Positions 45,149 to 53,732 of a stretch of DNA of 64,000 bases are shown here, piece after piece. Source of the stretch: Caryophanales bacterium (GTDB lineage Bacteria; Bacillota_I; Bacilli_A; RF39; UBA660). The stretch lies in NCBI GenBank assembly GCA_016282155.1, contig JAEEJY010000030.1:1-64000 (forward strand), given 5' to 3'. A model generated the notes under the pieces. It searched no databases. It worked only from the letters and a program-made list of their open reading frames with translations, and was not told where the DNA came from. Position 1 is the first letter of the stretch. Each line of letters starts with the position of its first letter. A program made the position numbers and the translations under genes.

Positions 45149-45538
45149 ATGGCTTATATAAAATATAAAGAATTAACTAAATATTTTAATTTTAATCAAA
45201 AATTAGATACTGGTGATTTACCTAAATATGTAACTGACTATGTTGATAGTGATGAAAAAATAATCGCTGCTTATAAGACTAGTAGAGATAAATCAATATT
45301 TACAAATAAGAGAATGATTCTATTTGATGTTGTACCATTTACGGGGGTAAAAAGAATTCATATTTTACCATACAAGAATATCTCTACTGCCACTATCGAA
45401 TATGATTTAAGCAGATGTTCATTATTTATTTCATATAATAGTGGTTACCAATTAAAACTAAATTTTGTACATATGAACGCAGCTGATAAGACTGATTTAA
45501 GAATTTTATATTCGAAGATAATGAAAGACCAAAAATAA
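45149..45538 (+). CDS. bacterial PH-domain protein
   Basis: 129 aa, no membrane segment. The core (DEKIIAAYKTSRDKSIFTNKRMILFDV...KRIHILPYKNISTATIEY) matches the bacterial pleckstrin-homology domain family (bPH), where a turn like 'TNKR(M/L)I' is characteristic. Role unknown; it is probably co-transcribed with lepB. Terminator at its end. Confidence 0.8.
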   Translation: MAYIKYKELTKYFNFNQKLDTGDLPKYVTDYVDSDEKIIAAYKTSRDKSIFTNKRMILFDVVPFTGVKRIHILPYKNISTATIEYDLSRCSLFISYNSGYQLKLNFVHMNAADKTDLRILYSKIMKDQK

Positions 45539-45562
45539 TCATACGAAAAGTATGATTTTTTC
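45535..45562 (+). terminator. terminator
   Basis: AATCATAC GAAAA GTATGATT with T tract. Confidence 0.85.
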
Positions 45563-45615
45563 TTTTATTTTACAAGGAAATTTGGTAAAATATTTCTAGA
45601 ATGTGAGATGATACT

Positions 45616-46893
45616 GTGAAAAATATTAGTTTAATGCCACTAGATACTTTTACTGTTATCAATCGTACTGTTTTAAATGATCGTGATAGATCAATTTTAA
45701 TTATGCTTTATCAACCAATTATTGGTTCAACAAGTATTAATTTATATTTAAATTTATGGTCACTTTTAGATCGTATTGAAGTTATGTCAAAAACTTTAAA
45801 TCATAAAAATCTTATTAGTTTAATGGGAATAAGTTTAAAAGAATTATTAGAGTCTCGTGAAAAATTAGAAGGTGTCGGGCTTATAAAAACCTATCTAAAA
45901 GAGGGAGAAATTAATGATTATGTTTATGAATTATATTCACCACTTCAAGTATCCGAATTCTTTAATAATCCAATTTTAAATACTTGCTTATATACAAGTG
46001 TTGGTAGTATTGAATATAAACGTATTAAAGAATCCTTTAAAATACCATCATCGAACTTAAAAGACTATGAAAATATAAGTAAGAAGTTTAGTGATATTTT
46101 TAAGACAGATACTTTAATGGATATAGATACAACTGGTATTGTTAAAAAGAATTATGCCCATCTTGGAATTGCGTCTAATATTGATGTTGATGATTTACTA
46201 GAAAATATCCCAGATATTATGCTTAATCATACAAAGGTATCTGATACAACTAAGGATTTAATAATTAAACTTGCTTATGTATATAATTTTAGTAAAGAAC
46301 AAACTTTAGATATCATAAATAATTCAATTAATGAAAAACATAATATTGATACAAATTTACTTCGTAATAATTTTAGTAATTATTTTACTTTTGAACACGG
46401 AGGTAATCTCCCTAGTATTATGTTTAAGACCCAACCTGATGGTTTAAAGAAAGAAATTACAAGTACTAGTCCTAAAGCTAGAATGATTTATAAATTTGAA
46501 AATACAAGTCCATACAATTACTTATGTATGAAAAGTAAATCTAAAAAACCAACACCATCAGAATTAGATATTGTAGCTTATCTACTTGTAGATATCGGCT
46601 TATTACCGGGTGTTGTTAATGTATTAATTGATTATGTTTTAAAAATTAATAATAATAAATTAACGAAGAATTTTATTACTGCTATTGCGAGTCAATGGAA
46701 AAGAAGTAATATAAGAACAGTAGAAGAAGCTATTAAAATAGCTAAAGAAGAACAAACTAAGAAGGTTGAGACTCCTAAAGTTATTAAAGTGACTAAGAAG
46801 GAAGAAACTCCTGAATGGTTTGATAAAGAAATAGAAAAAGGTAAAGATGAAGAAAAAATAAGTAAAATGAAAGCAATGTTAAGAGGTGAATAA
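45616..46893 (+). CDS. dnaB: replication initiation/membrane attachment protein DnaB (Bacillus type)
   Basis: 425 aa, GTG start (GATGATACTGTG). In Bacillus this protein, with DnaD and DnaI, loads the replicative helicase DnaC at oriC and restart sites. The N-terminal winged-helix domain (DRSILIMLYQPIIGSTSINLYLNLW) and the C-terminal DnaD-like helical domain (about 310-375) are visible, plus a charged tail. It overlaps nothing and abuts dnaI with no gap, matching the Bacillus dnaB-dnaI order. nrdR, often upstream, is missing. Confidence 0.93.
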   Translation: MKNISLMPLDTFTVINRTVLNDRDRSILIMLYQPIIGSTSINLYLNLWSLLDRIEVMSKTLNHKNLISLMGISLKELLESREKLEGVGLIKTYLKEGEINDYVYELYSPLQVSEFFNNPILNTCLYTSVGSIEYKRIKESFKIPSSNLKDYENISKKFSDIFKTDTLMDIDTTGIVKKNYAHLGIASNIDVDDLLENIPDIMLNHTKVSDTTKDLIIKLAYVYNFSKEQTLDIINNSINEKHNIDTNLLRNNFSNYFTFEHGGNLPSIMFKTQPDGLKKEITSTSPKARMIYKFENTSPYNYLCMKSKSKKPTPSELDIVAYLLVDIGLLPGVVNVLIDYVLKINNNKLTKNFITAIASQWKRSNIRTVEEAIKIAKEEQTKKVETPKVIKVTKKEETPEWFDKEIEKGKDEEKISKMKAMLRGE

Positions 46894-47802
46894 ATGGAAG
46901 AATTTAAAAGTATAATTAATAAGAAAAGTTCTAATTCTTCTTTAGAAGAATCTTATAATGAAGCTTTAAAAGATCCAGATTTTAAAGAATTTGTATCAAA
47001 AATTAATTTACCTAAAGAAAAATTAATGAAGTATACTTCACTTCTAAAAACAAGTAAAGAAGAATACTGTAATTGCAAAAATTGTAAGAGTATTATGGCT
47101 TGTAAGAATAATATTGAAGGATATGCTTATTTACCAACAATTGATAATGATCGTTTAGTATTTAATTATCGTGAATGTCGTTATCGTGAAAAATTAAGAG
47201 AAAAAAATGCTTTTAAGAAAAATATCACATTATATCAAACACAGGATGGTATATTAGATGCTAATATGAAAGATATTTATGCTGATGATGATAAAAGATT
47301 TGATGCAATCGAATTTTTAACTAAATTTAAAAGCAGTTATCCTAAAGTAGATAAAGGCATTTATTTACATGGATCTTTTGGCTCAGGTAAAAGTTACTTA
47401 GTAACAGCAATCTTAGTTGAACTTGCTAAGAAAGATGTTAAAAGTACAATTGTGTTCTGGCCAGAATTTTTAAGAGAATTGAAAACATATTTTGGTGATG
47501 ATATTAGTTTAAAGAGAATTATGACTAATGTTAAAGAAACAGAAATATTATTTATTGATGATATTGGAGCTGAAAACTTAACAGCTTGGGCAAGAGATGA
47601 AATTTTAGCACCAATTCTTCAATATCGCATGGATAATAATTTAAAAACAATGTTTACTTCTAATTTAACTTTAAAGCAACTAGAAAAACATTTAAGTATT
47701 ACTAAAGATGGGGTTGAAGAAGTTAAAGCAAGAAGAATTATTGAAAGAATTAAACAATTATCCAAAAACATTGAATTAACAAGTGCAAACTTAAGAAAAT
47801 AA
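46894..47802 (+). CDS. dnaI: primosomal helicase-loader ATPase DnaI
   Basis: 302 aa. The N-terminal helicase-binding domain contains the zinc motif CNCKNCKSIMAC (about 58-69); the AAA+ domain shows Walker A GSFGSGKSYL, Walker B LFIDDIGAE, sensor 1 FTSNLT and an arginine-finger region (RRIIERI). It loads the hexameric helicase onto DNA. It forms an operon with dnaB and a following RNase II/R-like gene. Confidence 0.96.
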   Translation: MEEFKSIINKKSSNSSLEESYNEALKDPDFKEFVSKINLPKEKLMKYTSLLKTSKEEYCNCKNCKSIMACKNNIEGYAYLPTIDNDRLVFNYRECRYREKLREKNAFKKNITLYQTQDGILDANMKDIYADDDKRFDAIEFLTKFKSSYPKVDKGIYLHGSFGSGKSYLVTAILVELAKKDVKSTIVFWPEFLRELKTYFGDDISLKRIMTNVKETEILFIDDIGAENLTAWARDEILAPILQYRMDNNLKTMFTSNLTLKQLEKHLSITKDGVEEVKARRIIERIKQLSKNIELTSANLRK

Positions 47803-47814
47803 CAGGAGGGTTTT

Positions 47815-49944
47815 ATGGTAGACAATAAAGTTTTAAAAACACAACTAAAAAATAAAAATGATTATTCTTTAGTAAAATTAGCGAGTAAAAACAATGTAAC
47901 TATCAGTGAGATAATTGCGGCTTTATTGTCTATTCTCCGTAACGAAACATCAAAGTTAAAGGATGTTAATGATTTAGAAAGAAATAAATATTTATTTAAA
48001 ATAATAAGTCTTCTTGATAGAGTATCTGATAAAGAAGACCTAACATATATAAAAAATAATTTAGAAGATATTAAAAGAATATGTGCTAGAAGAAAAACAA
48101 GTGTTGGTAAGTCTAAGGTTTTAGATAGATTAATGTTAGAAATTGATGCTTACTTTGAACGCGCAATGATGAAAAGAGAAGAAAATGTAAGTTCTGTAGC
48201 GCAAGATATTCTTAATAATATTATTTTTGAATTAAAAGATTTGGATTATTTAAAAATATTTTTAAAAGAAAATCCTGAAAAAATGGCAGTTAAGCATAAT
48301 GATAAATTATATATCGAAGAATTAATTGACCAATATATTCTTGAATTAATAACAGAAAATCATGATGAATACTTATACTTAGAAAATGTTCTTAAAGCAT
48401 TAATAAAGAGTGAAAAATTAGAGATTGATAAGAATAGTAGAAAAAAAGTAATTAGACGTTTATATGGTTATATGGATGAAATTGATCAATTTAATATTAC
48501 AGATGATCAAAAAGAAAAAGAGCTATATCATTTAAATGAAGTAATAAATTATTTTGATAAAAATAACTATACAAATGATGAGATGGTTTTAAATATATAT
48601 GATCTTTTACGTTCATTAGACTTATCGAAATTAACAGTTGACGCAAAAGCAGCGGTTGAAGAAAATATTCAATATCTTAGCGATTTAGTAATAAACGAAA
48701 ATTATAATCTTAATGATATTAATAAGATTAATCGTATCTCTTTAGAAATTGGTAAGATGGCGATTGATCCAACAATGAAATATGCTTTAAGAAGATTATG
48801 TAGTAGGGTTATTAAATATCTTCAAAGTATTAATATTCCTAAAAAGAAATATGAGTGTATTGACTATAAATATGATATAAATGCTAGTAATAGTGAAGCT
48901 TTAAAAAAATTAAGCAATATTATAACTTATGATGGTAAAGATGTTATTGACTGTACTGATAAATTCACTATTAGTATTGATAATGCAGGAACTAATATCT
49001 ATGATGATGCCATATCTTTAGATAGTTATAAAGATGGTACAAAAGTACTAGGTATTTATTTAGCTGATGTACCATCATATGTTAAAAGAGGCGATTTAGT
49101 TGATATTACTGCCCGTCATCAAGCAGAGTCAATATTTGCTCCAAGAAAAAGAATTACAATGCTTCCAGAAGAATTATCAATTAGATTGTCGCTAACAGAA
49201 AATATGAAGAAACATGCAACGGGTTATTTCTTTATCTTTGGTCCAAACGGGCAATTAATTGAATTTAAAGTAGCAAAATGTTTAATTAAAGTTGACAAGA
49301 ACTTTGATTATGATGAAGCAAATGAATTATTAATTGGTCCTACAAGTAATCCTGAAATAAAATTCTTAAAGAATATGCGTGAGATGGCAGATAAAGTAGA
49401 TGTTTGTCGAACTATTGAATATCGTCAGTTAAAGAATTTAAGAAAACAAGCTTTAGATAGTGAACCTTATGATTTAACGACTTCATCAAATATGATATTT
49501 AATTTTATGGTATTCTTAAATACTTATATTGCGGATTTCTTTGCTAAGCATCCGGAAATACCATTTATTTACCGTAATAATTTATCAAAATTTAACCAAG
49601 AATTAATTGATAGGTTAATTAAAGATGCGGGTAATGATGATATATATAAAGAAGTTATAAAAAATACTAACAAGGTTTATTATCGACCATCATATTATTC
49701 AACAATTAATGATGGTTATACAGGATTTAATAACGGTGCTTATTGTCATGCATCTAATCCAATAAGAAATTATTGTTCTTTAGAAATAGGAAGAATAGTT
49801 GATGAAAGATTAATTAAAAAGAACATGGAAATAATCGAAGGCGAAAGAGAATATTTAGAAAATTTATGTGTAGAGTTAAATGATCGCCGTGAGATTAATG
49901 AAATGTATGTTAGAGAAGCAAAAGAATTAATTTTACATAGATAG
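47815..49944 (+). CDS. RNase II/RNase R-like (RNB) protein with altered active site
   Basis: 709 aa. The C-terminal half (about 345-709) has RNB-domain landmarks: IDNAGTNIYDDAISLD, LGIYLADVPSYVKRGDLVD, ITMLPEEL, and ASNPIRNYCSLEIGR corresponding to the SPIRRYxDLxxHR box. In E. coli RNase II the metal ligands are D201, D207, D209 and D210; here the aligned residues are Asp389, Ile395, Asp397 and Asp398, so one ligand is lost. The first 340 residues are helical and unlike the usual cold-shock domains. The gene lies 12 bases after dnaI. Catalysis may be weak or absent. Confidence 0.78.
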   Translation: MVDNKVLKTQLKNKNDYSLVKLASKNNVTISEIIAALLSILRNETSKLKDVNDLERNKYLFKIISLLDRVSDKEDLTYIKNNLEDIKRICARRKTSVGKSKVLDRLMLEIDAYFERAMMKREENVSSVAQDILNNIIFELKDLDYLKIFLKENPEKMAVKHNDKLYIEELIDQYILELITENHDEYLYLENVLKALIKSEKLEIDKNSRKKVIRRLYGYMDEIDQFNITDDQKEKELYHLNEVINYFDKNNYTNDEMVLNIYDLLRSLDLSKLTVDAKAAVEENIQYLSDLVINENYNLNDINKINRISLEIGKMAIDPTMKYALRRLCSRVIKYLQSINIPKKKYECIDYKYDINASNSEALKKLSNIITYDGKDVIDCTDKFTISIDNAGTNIYDDAISLDSYKDGTKVLGIYLADVPSYVKRGDLVDITARHQAESIFAPRKRITMLPEELSIRLSLTENMKKHATGYFFIFGPNGQLIEFKVAKCLIKVDKNFDYDEANELLIGPTSNPEIKFLKNMREMADKVDVCRTIEYRQLKNLRKQALDSEPYDLTTSSNMIFNFMVFLNTYIADFFAKHPEIPFIYRNNLSKFNQELIDRLIKDAGNDDIYKEVIKNTNKVYYRPSYYSTINDGYTGFNNGAYCHASNPIRNYCSLEIGRIVDERLIKKNMEIIEGEREYLENLCVELNDRREINEMYVREAKELILHR

Positions 49945-49948
49945 ATAT

Positions 49949-49976
49949 TTGACAAACAAATATTTTGTAGTATAAT
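49949..49976 (+). promoter_or_regulatory. promoter of the thrS T-box leader
   Basis: TTGACA (49949-49954), 16-bp spacer, TATAAT (49971-49976). Confidence 0.85.
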
Positions 49977-49984
49977 CAGTACAT

Positions 49985-50195
49985 AAAGCGAAGAACAAGA
50001 CGAGATTTATATATTGTGTTTTAAAGAGAGTTAGCGTTTGGTGGAAGCTAATAAATAGATATATAGATTACTACTTGGGAGCCGAACAAGAAATTGAATT
50101 CCGGTTATTCCGTTATCATAAAAATTAAGCAACAAGGTAGGATGGTACCGCGTATATACGCTCCTTATATATAAAAATATATAAGGAGTTTTTTA
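49985..50195 (+). promoter_or_regulatory. T-box leader controlling thrS (Thr specifier)
   Basis: Stem I apical sequence GTTTGGTGGAAGCTAA, T-box AGGATGGTACCGCG (50139-50152) and a terminator of a long perfect stem (CTCCTTATATAT / ATATATAAGGAG, 50161-50190) with T tract. The specifier is probably ACT (50070-50072), followed by ACTT as in the ileS leader. Shortage of charged tRNA-Thr should raise thrS expression. It fills the 49945-50223 gap. Confidence 0.93.
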
Positions 50196-50223
50196 ATATT
50201 TAAAAATAAGGAGGAAAAAAGTT

Positions 50224-51975
50224 ATGGTAAATTTTAAAGAAGATGAAAGATTAAATCCCTTAAACCATTCTTGTGCTCACTTAATGGCACAAGCAATTAA
50301 ACATTTATATCCAAATGCTAAGTTTTGGGTAGGACCTGTAATTGAAGAAGGATTCTATTATGATATTGATTTAGATGATAAAGTAATTACAGAAGATGAT
50401 TTAGCGTCTATTGAAAGAGAAATGAAAAAATGTGCTAAAGATGCTAAAAATATTATAAGAAGAGAAATATCTAGAGAAGAAGCTTTAGATATGTTTAAAG
50501 AAGATCCATATAAGATTGATTTAATTAATCGTATGGAAGATGAAGCAGTTATTACTTGTTATTCGCAAGGAGATTTTACTGATTTATGTCGTGGACCTCA
50601 CGTAGAAAATACAAAATTACTTAAGAATTTTAAATTACTTAAAGTAAGTGGAGCTTACTGGAAAGGTGACGCTAATAATAAGATGCTTCAAAGAATATAT
50701 GGTGTTTGTTTTGAAACTCCAGAAGATTTAGAAGCATATCTACAAGAATTAGAAGATGCTAAAGAAAGAGATCATCGTAAAATAGGAAAAGAACTAGGAA
50801 TATATATGATGAGTGATTTAGTAGGTAGAGGACTTCCTATGTATCTACCAAATGGATTTACAGTATGGAATTTACTTGAAAACTACATTAGAGATAAAGA
50901 ATTAAAGAGAGGATATGTTCATGTACAAACTCCACCTTTAGGTAATGTAGATTTATATAAAACTTCAGGACACTGGGATCATTATCAAGATGCAATGTTC
51001 CCTAAAATGGAAGTAGAAGGAGAAGAATTCGTTCTTCGTCCAATGAACTGTCCACATCATATGGTTATTTATGGTAATGATATTCACTCATATCGTGATT
51101 TACCATTAAGAATAGCTGAAATAGCTCGTGATTGCCGTTATGAATCATCAGGTTCATTAAAGGGAATTGAAAGAGTTAGATCATTCTGTCAAAATGATTG
51201 TCATATCTTCTGTACACCAGAACAAATTGAAGCTGAATTCAAAGGTGTAGTTGATTTAATTCTAGAAGTATATAAAGAAATGAATATTAAAAATTATCGT
51301 TTCGAATTATCTTTAAGAGATCCTGAAGATAAAGTTAAATATCATCAAGATGACAAAATGTGGGATATGGCTGAAAACAAATTAAGAGAAGTATTAAAAG
51401 ACTTAAATATTGATTATGTTGAAAAAATAGGTGAAGCAGCATTCTATGGACCAAAACTTGATGTTCAAGTTAAACCTGCTGTAGGTAATGAGTATACTTT
51501 ATCTACTTGCCAATTAGATTTCTGCTTACCAATGAAATTTGATTTAAAATATATTGATAAAGATGGTTCTAAACAAACTCCAGTTGTAATCCACCGTGCT
51601 ATTTTAGGATCAATTGATAGATTCATTGCTTTCTATTTAGAAGAAACAAAAGGTAACTTACCAACATGGCTTGCTCCAGTTCAAGTATCAATTTTACCAG
51701 TTAATAACGAATATCATTTAGAATATGCAAATAAATTATATGAATTATTAAAAGAAAATGATATAAGAGTGGAACTAGATAGTCGTGAAGAAAAATTAGG
51801 TTATCGTATGCGTGAAAGTCAAACTCGTAAAATACCATTTAGTTTAGTACTAGGTAATAACGAAAGAGATAATAATGAAGTTACATATCGTCGCTTTGGT
51901 AGCGAAGAAAAAGTAACAGTTAAAGTAGATGAATTTATTGAATTAATTAAAAAGGAGATAAAGGAGAAAAAATAA
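50224..51975 (+). CDS. thrS: threonyl-tRNA synthetase lacking the N-terminal TGS domain
   Basis: 583 aa, against about 640 usually. The protein begins directly at the second additional domain/editing site (LNHSCAHLMAQAIKHLYP, with HxxxH, and CRGPHVENT), then the class II catalytic core (motif 2 FRCRYE-like RDCRYESSGSLKGIERVRSF, zinc ligands in MNCPHHM, motif 3 LGSIDRF) and a C-terminal anticodon-binding domain (PVQVSILPVNNEY). The roughly 60-residue TGS domain is missing; AGGAGG lies just upstream of ATG 50224 and the region before it is leader, so the short form appears genuine. T-box regulated. Confidence 0.96.
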   Translation: MVNFKEDERLNPLNHSCAHLMAQAIKHLYPNAKFWVGPVIEEGFYYDIDLDDKVITEDDLASIEREMKKCAKDAKNIIRREISREEALDMFKEDPYKIDLINRMEDEAVITCYSQGDFTDLCRGPHVENTKLLKNFKLLKVSGAYWKGDANNKMLQRIYGVCFETPEDLEAYLQELEDAKERDHRKIGKELGIYMMSDLVGRGLPMYLPNGFTVWNLLENYIRDKELKRGYVHVQTPPLGNVDLYKTSGHWDHYQDAMFPKMEVEGEEFVLRPMNCPHHMVIYGNDIHSYRDLPLRIAEIARDCRYESSGSLKGIERVRSFCQNDCHIFCTPEQIEAEFKGVVDLILEVYKEMNIKNYRFELSLRDPEDKVKYHQDDKMWDMAENKLREVLKDLNIDYVEKIGEAAFYGPKLDVQVKPAVGNEYTLSTCQLDFCLPMKFDLKYIDKDGSKQTPVVIHRAILGSIDRFIAFYLEETKGNLPTWLAPVQVSILPVNNEYHLEYANKLYELLKENDIRVELDSREEKLGYRMRESQTRKIPFSLVLGNNERDNNEVTYRRFGSEEKVTVKVDEFIELIKKEIKEKK

Positions 51976-52154
51976 TGCGTTATATTTCAGAAGTAGAATT
52001 TCAAAGAGAATTAGCTAGATTAAATGAAGCTTTAAAAGAAGCTAAAAGTAATAGTGAAAAACAAAAAATTCAAAGTGATATTGCATACTTAAAGAAACAA
52101 CGTGAAGAAAGTGTAAGAAACGAAAAATTACACATATTTAATGAAAGAAGATAG
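51975..52154 (+). CDS. 59-aa coiled-coil hypothetical protein
   Basis: 59 aa (MRYISEVEF ... IFNERR), entirely charged and helical, probably a small coiled coil. The ATG overlaps the thrS stop by one base (TAATG) and AAGGAGA in the end of thrS acts as ribosome site. A terminator covers the stop. Coupled translation supports it as a real small protein; no family recognised. Confidence 0.75.
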   Translation: MRYISEVEFQRELARLNEALKEAKSNSEKQKIQSDIAYLKKQREESVRNEKLHIFNERR

Positions 52155-52171
52155 AAATATCTTCTTTTTAT
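52144..52171 (+). terminator. terminator of the thrS operon
   Basis: AAAGAAGATA GAAA TATCTTCTTT then TTATT. Confidence 0.85.
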
Positions 52172-52183
52172 TAAAAAAAATAC

Positions 52184-52212
52184 TTGAATAACAGGTTATT
52201 ATGTAGTATAAT
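52184..52212 (+). promoter_or_regulatory. tRNA-Arg promoter
   Basis: TTGAAT (52184-52189), 17-bp spacer, TATAAT (52207-52212). Confidence 0.85.
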
Positions 52213-52232
52213 CAATGTTGTTCAAGCGAGAT

Positions 52233-52309
<77 letters not shown>

Positions 52310-52320
52310 TTTAAGAAAAT

Positions 52321-52361
52321 AAGAAGTATTAAGGTTTTGATTACTTTAATACTTCTTTTTC
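52321..52361 (+). terminator. tRNA-Arg terminator
   Basis: AAGAAGTATTAA / TTAATACTTCTT with T tract. Confidence 0.82.
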
Positions 52362-52415
52362 TATTTTACTAAATTTTTAAGAATTATTATTAATTTGTAT
52401 AAACTGCTAAATATT

Positions 52416-52436
52416 ATGGCACCAAGTATGGCACCA
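52416..52436 (+). repeat. two direct copies of ATGGCACCA
   Basis: ATGGCACCA at 52416-52424 and 52428-52436, 12 bases apart, in the otherwise gene-free 52362-52500 stretch between the tRNA-Arg terminator and the cassette terminator. Might be a remnant of a recombination site; nothing else was seen here. Confidence 0.5.
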
Positions 52437-52500
52437 TTATAAAGACCTATCAACTTTAATTATCAAATTGGCAAGTTATTGGTAGGAAAATAAATGTTCT

Positions 52501-52526
52501 AAAAAAGTAGGATTTTAGCCTACTTT
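52501..52526 (-). terminator. terminator of the nuclease/membrane cassette
   Basis: On the minus strand AAAGTAGG / CCTACTTT with a seven-base loop, then six T. Confidence 0.85.
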
Positions 52527-52529
52527 CTT

Positions 52530-53714
52530 TTAGTTTATTTTTGATGTGAAATAATCAATAACATTTAATCCTTCCTTGTGAATTGTGTGCAGACTATCAA
52601 TTACTTGATTTATATCACTAAATGTCTTTGTTTTTACCAGTCTTTGTTCTTGATTATCTGCAATTTTTTCAAAACTATCAATAACCTTATTTATATTTTT
52701 TTGCTGTTGTTTTTTATTAGCTGAAATAAATGATGGGATTAGTAAGGCCGGATATAATGTTCTACCAATTGCTAATATAATTGTTAATGCTTTAATGAAT
52801 GTTATGTTTCCTTCTACTGATGAAGTTAATCCTAAACAGAATAATATAAAATCAATAAATGTTATATTATCTTTTATAATATAATATGAAGGGTTAATTT
52901 TATATAATGTATAAAATATAAGTGCTAAGCAAAATACAAGAAGTATTAGTGTGAAAATCCAAATTATAAAGTCTTGATAAAAATAATTTTTCTGGTTGTT
53001 ATATTCTTTGTATTTTTTAGAAATAAAAAGGGTAATTCTATTTAAAAGTACTACTCCAAAAACTTTTGTTACTTTCTCATCTGTTTTTTCGAGTTTATTA
53101 AATTCTTTAATATTTATATTATTAATATCTATATCTTTGCTGCTTGATTTATTTACAAAATCTATTATTTTCTTGTAAGCATTAAATAAATTATTATTAT
53201 TACCTCTAATTGACTTGTATATAAGTTTTAGATTCGACAAAATTAGAAAGGTATAAAATACAATGCTAAACCATAAAAGATAGATATTGTTTGAATTAAT
53301 AGTAAAATGAATTGATAATATTGATAAAATAAAAATACAAATCTTATATCTAAATTTACTTAGTGACATTATTAATATATTAATATAAGATATTAATCCA
53401 TTTGATTTGGAAATTTTAAAAACTTTATAAGGTAAATGTATTAATATCTCATAAGGTATAAATAGTAAAAAAAATAGAATATTAAGTATAATAGAAGTAA
53501 CATCTTTTTTTGATGTTAATATTATTATTATAACTAGTATTAATGGCTTATATTTAATGATCCATAAATAATTTGGAGCTATTTTTTGTAATAATAGTAT
53601 ATCCCAATCAAAAACAAGTTTTATGATTAATCCTACCCACAATATTAAAAAAAGAATTTCTTTAAATATATCTTTATATTTCTCTTTCTTTTTATTTTTA
53701 ATTTCTTCTTCCAT
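52530..53714 (-). CDS. polytopic, possibly channel-like membrane protein (cassette gene 2)
   Basis: 394 aa. A charged N-terminus (1-15), about five hydrophobic segments (18-36, 56-68, 75-92, 123-140, 144-163), a cytosolic stretch (165-245), then two membrane helices (248-270, 305-330) flanking a hydrophobic re-entrant-like segment (284-303, FIDFILFCLGLTSSVEGN) and a helical C-terminal tail (335-394). The helix-loop-helix end resembles the pore module of two-TM ion channels, but the TVGYG filter is absent, so this is only a suggestion. It is translated 18 bases after the nuclease gene (TAAGGAGG ribosome site), so they form a unit. No family recognised. Confidence 0.65.
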   Translation of the reverse strand: MEEEIKNKKKEKYKDIFKEILFLILWVGLIIKLVFDWDILLLQKIAPNYLWIIKYKPLILVIIIILTSKKDVTSIILNILFFLLFIPYEILIHLPYKVFKISKSNGLISYINILIMSLSKFRYKICIFILSILSIHFTINSNNIYLLWFSIVFYTFLILSNLKLIYKSIRGNNNNLFNAYKKIIDFVNKSSSKDIDINNINIKEFNKLEKTDEKVTKVFGVVLLNRITLFISKKYKEYNNQKNYFYQDFIIWIFTLILLVFCLALIFYTLYKINPSYYIIKDNITFIDFILFCLGLTSSVEGNITFIKALTIILAIGRTLYPALLIPSFISANKKQQQKNINKVIDSFEKIADNQEQRLVKTKTFSDINQVIDSLHTIHKEGLNVIDYFTSKIN

Positions 53715-53732
53715 AATTCCTCCTTAATTGAT

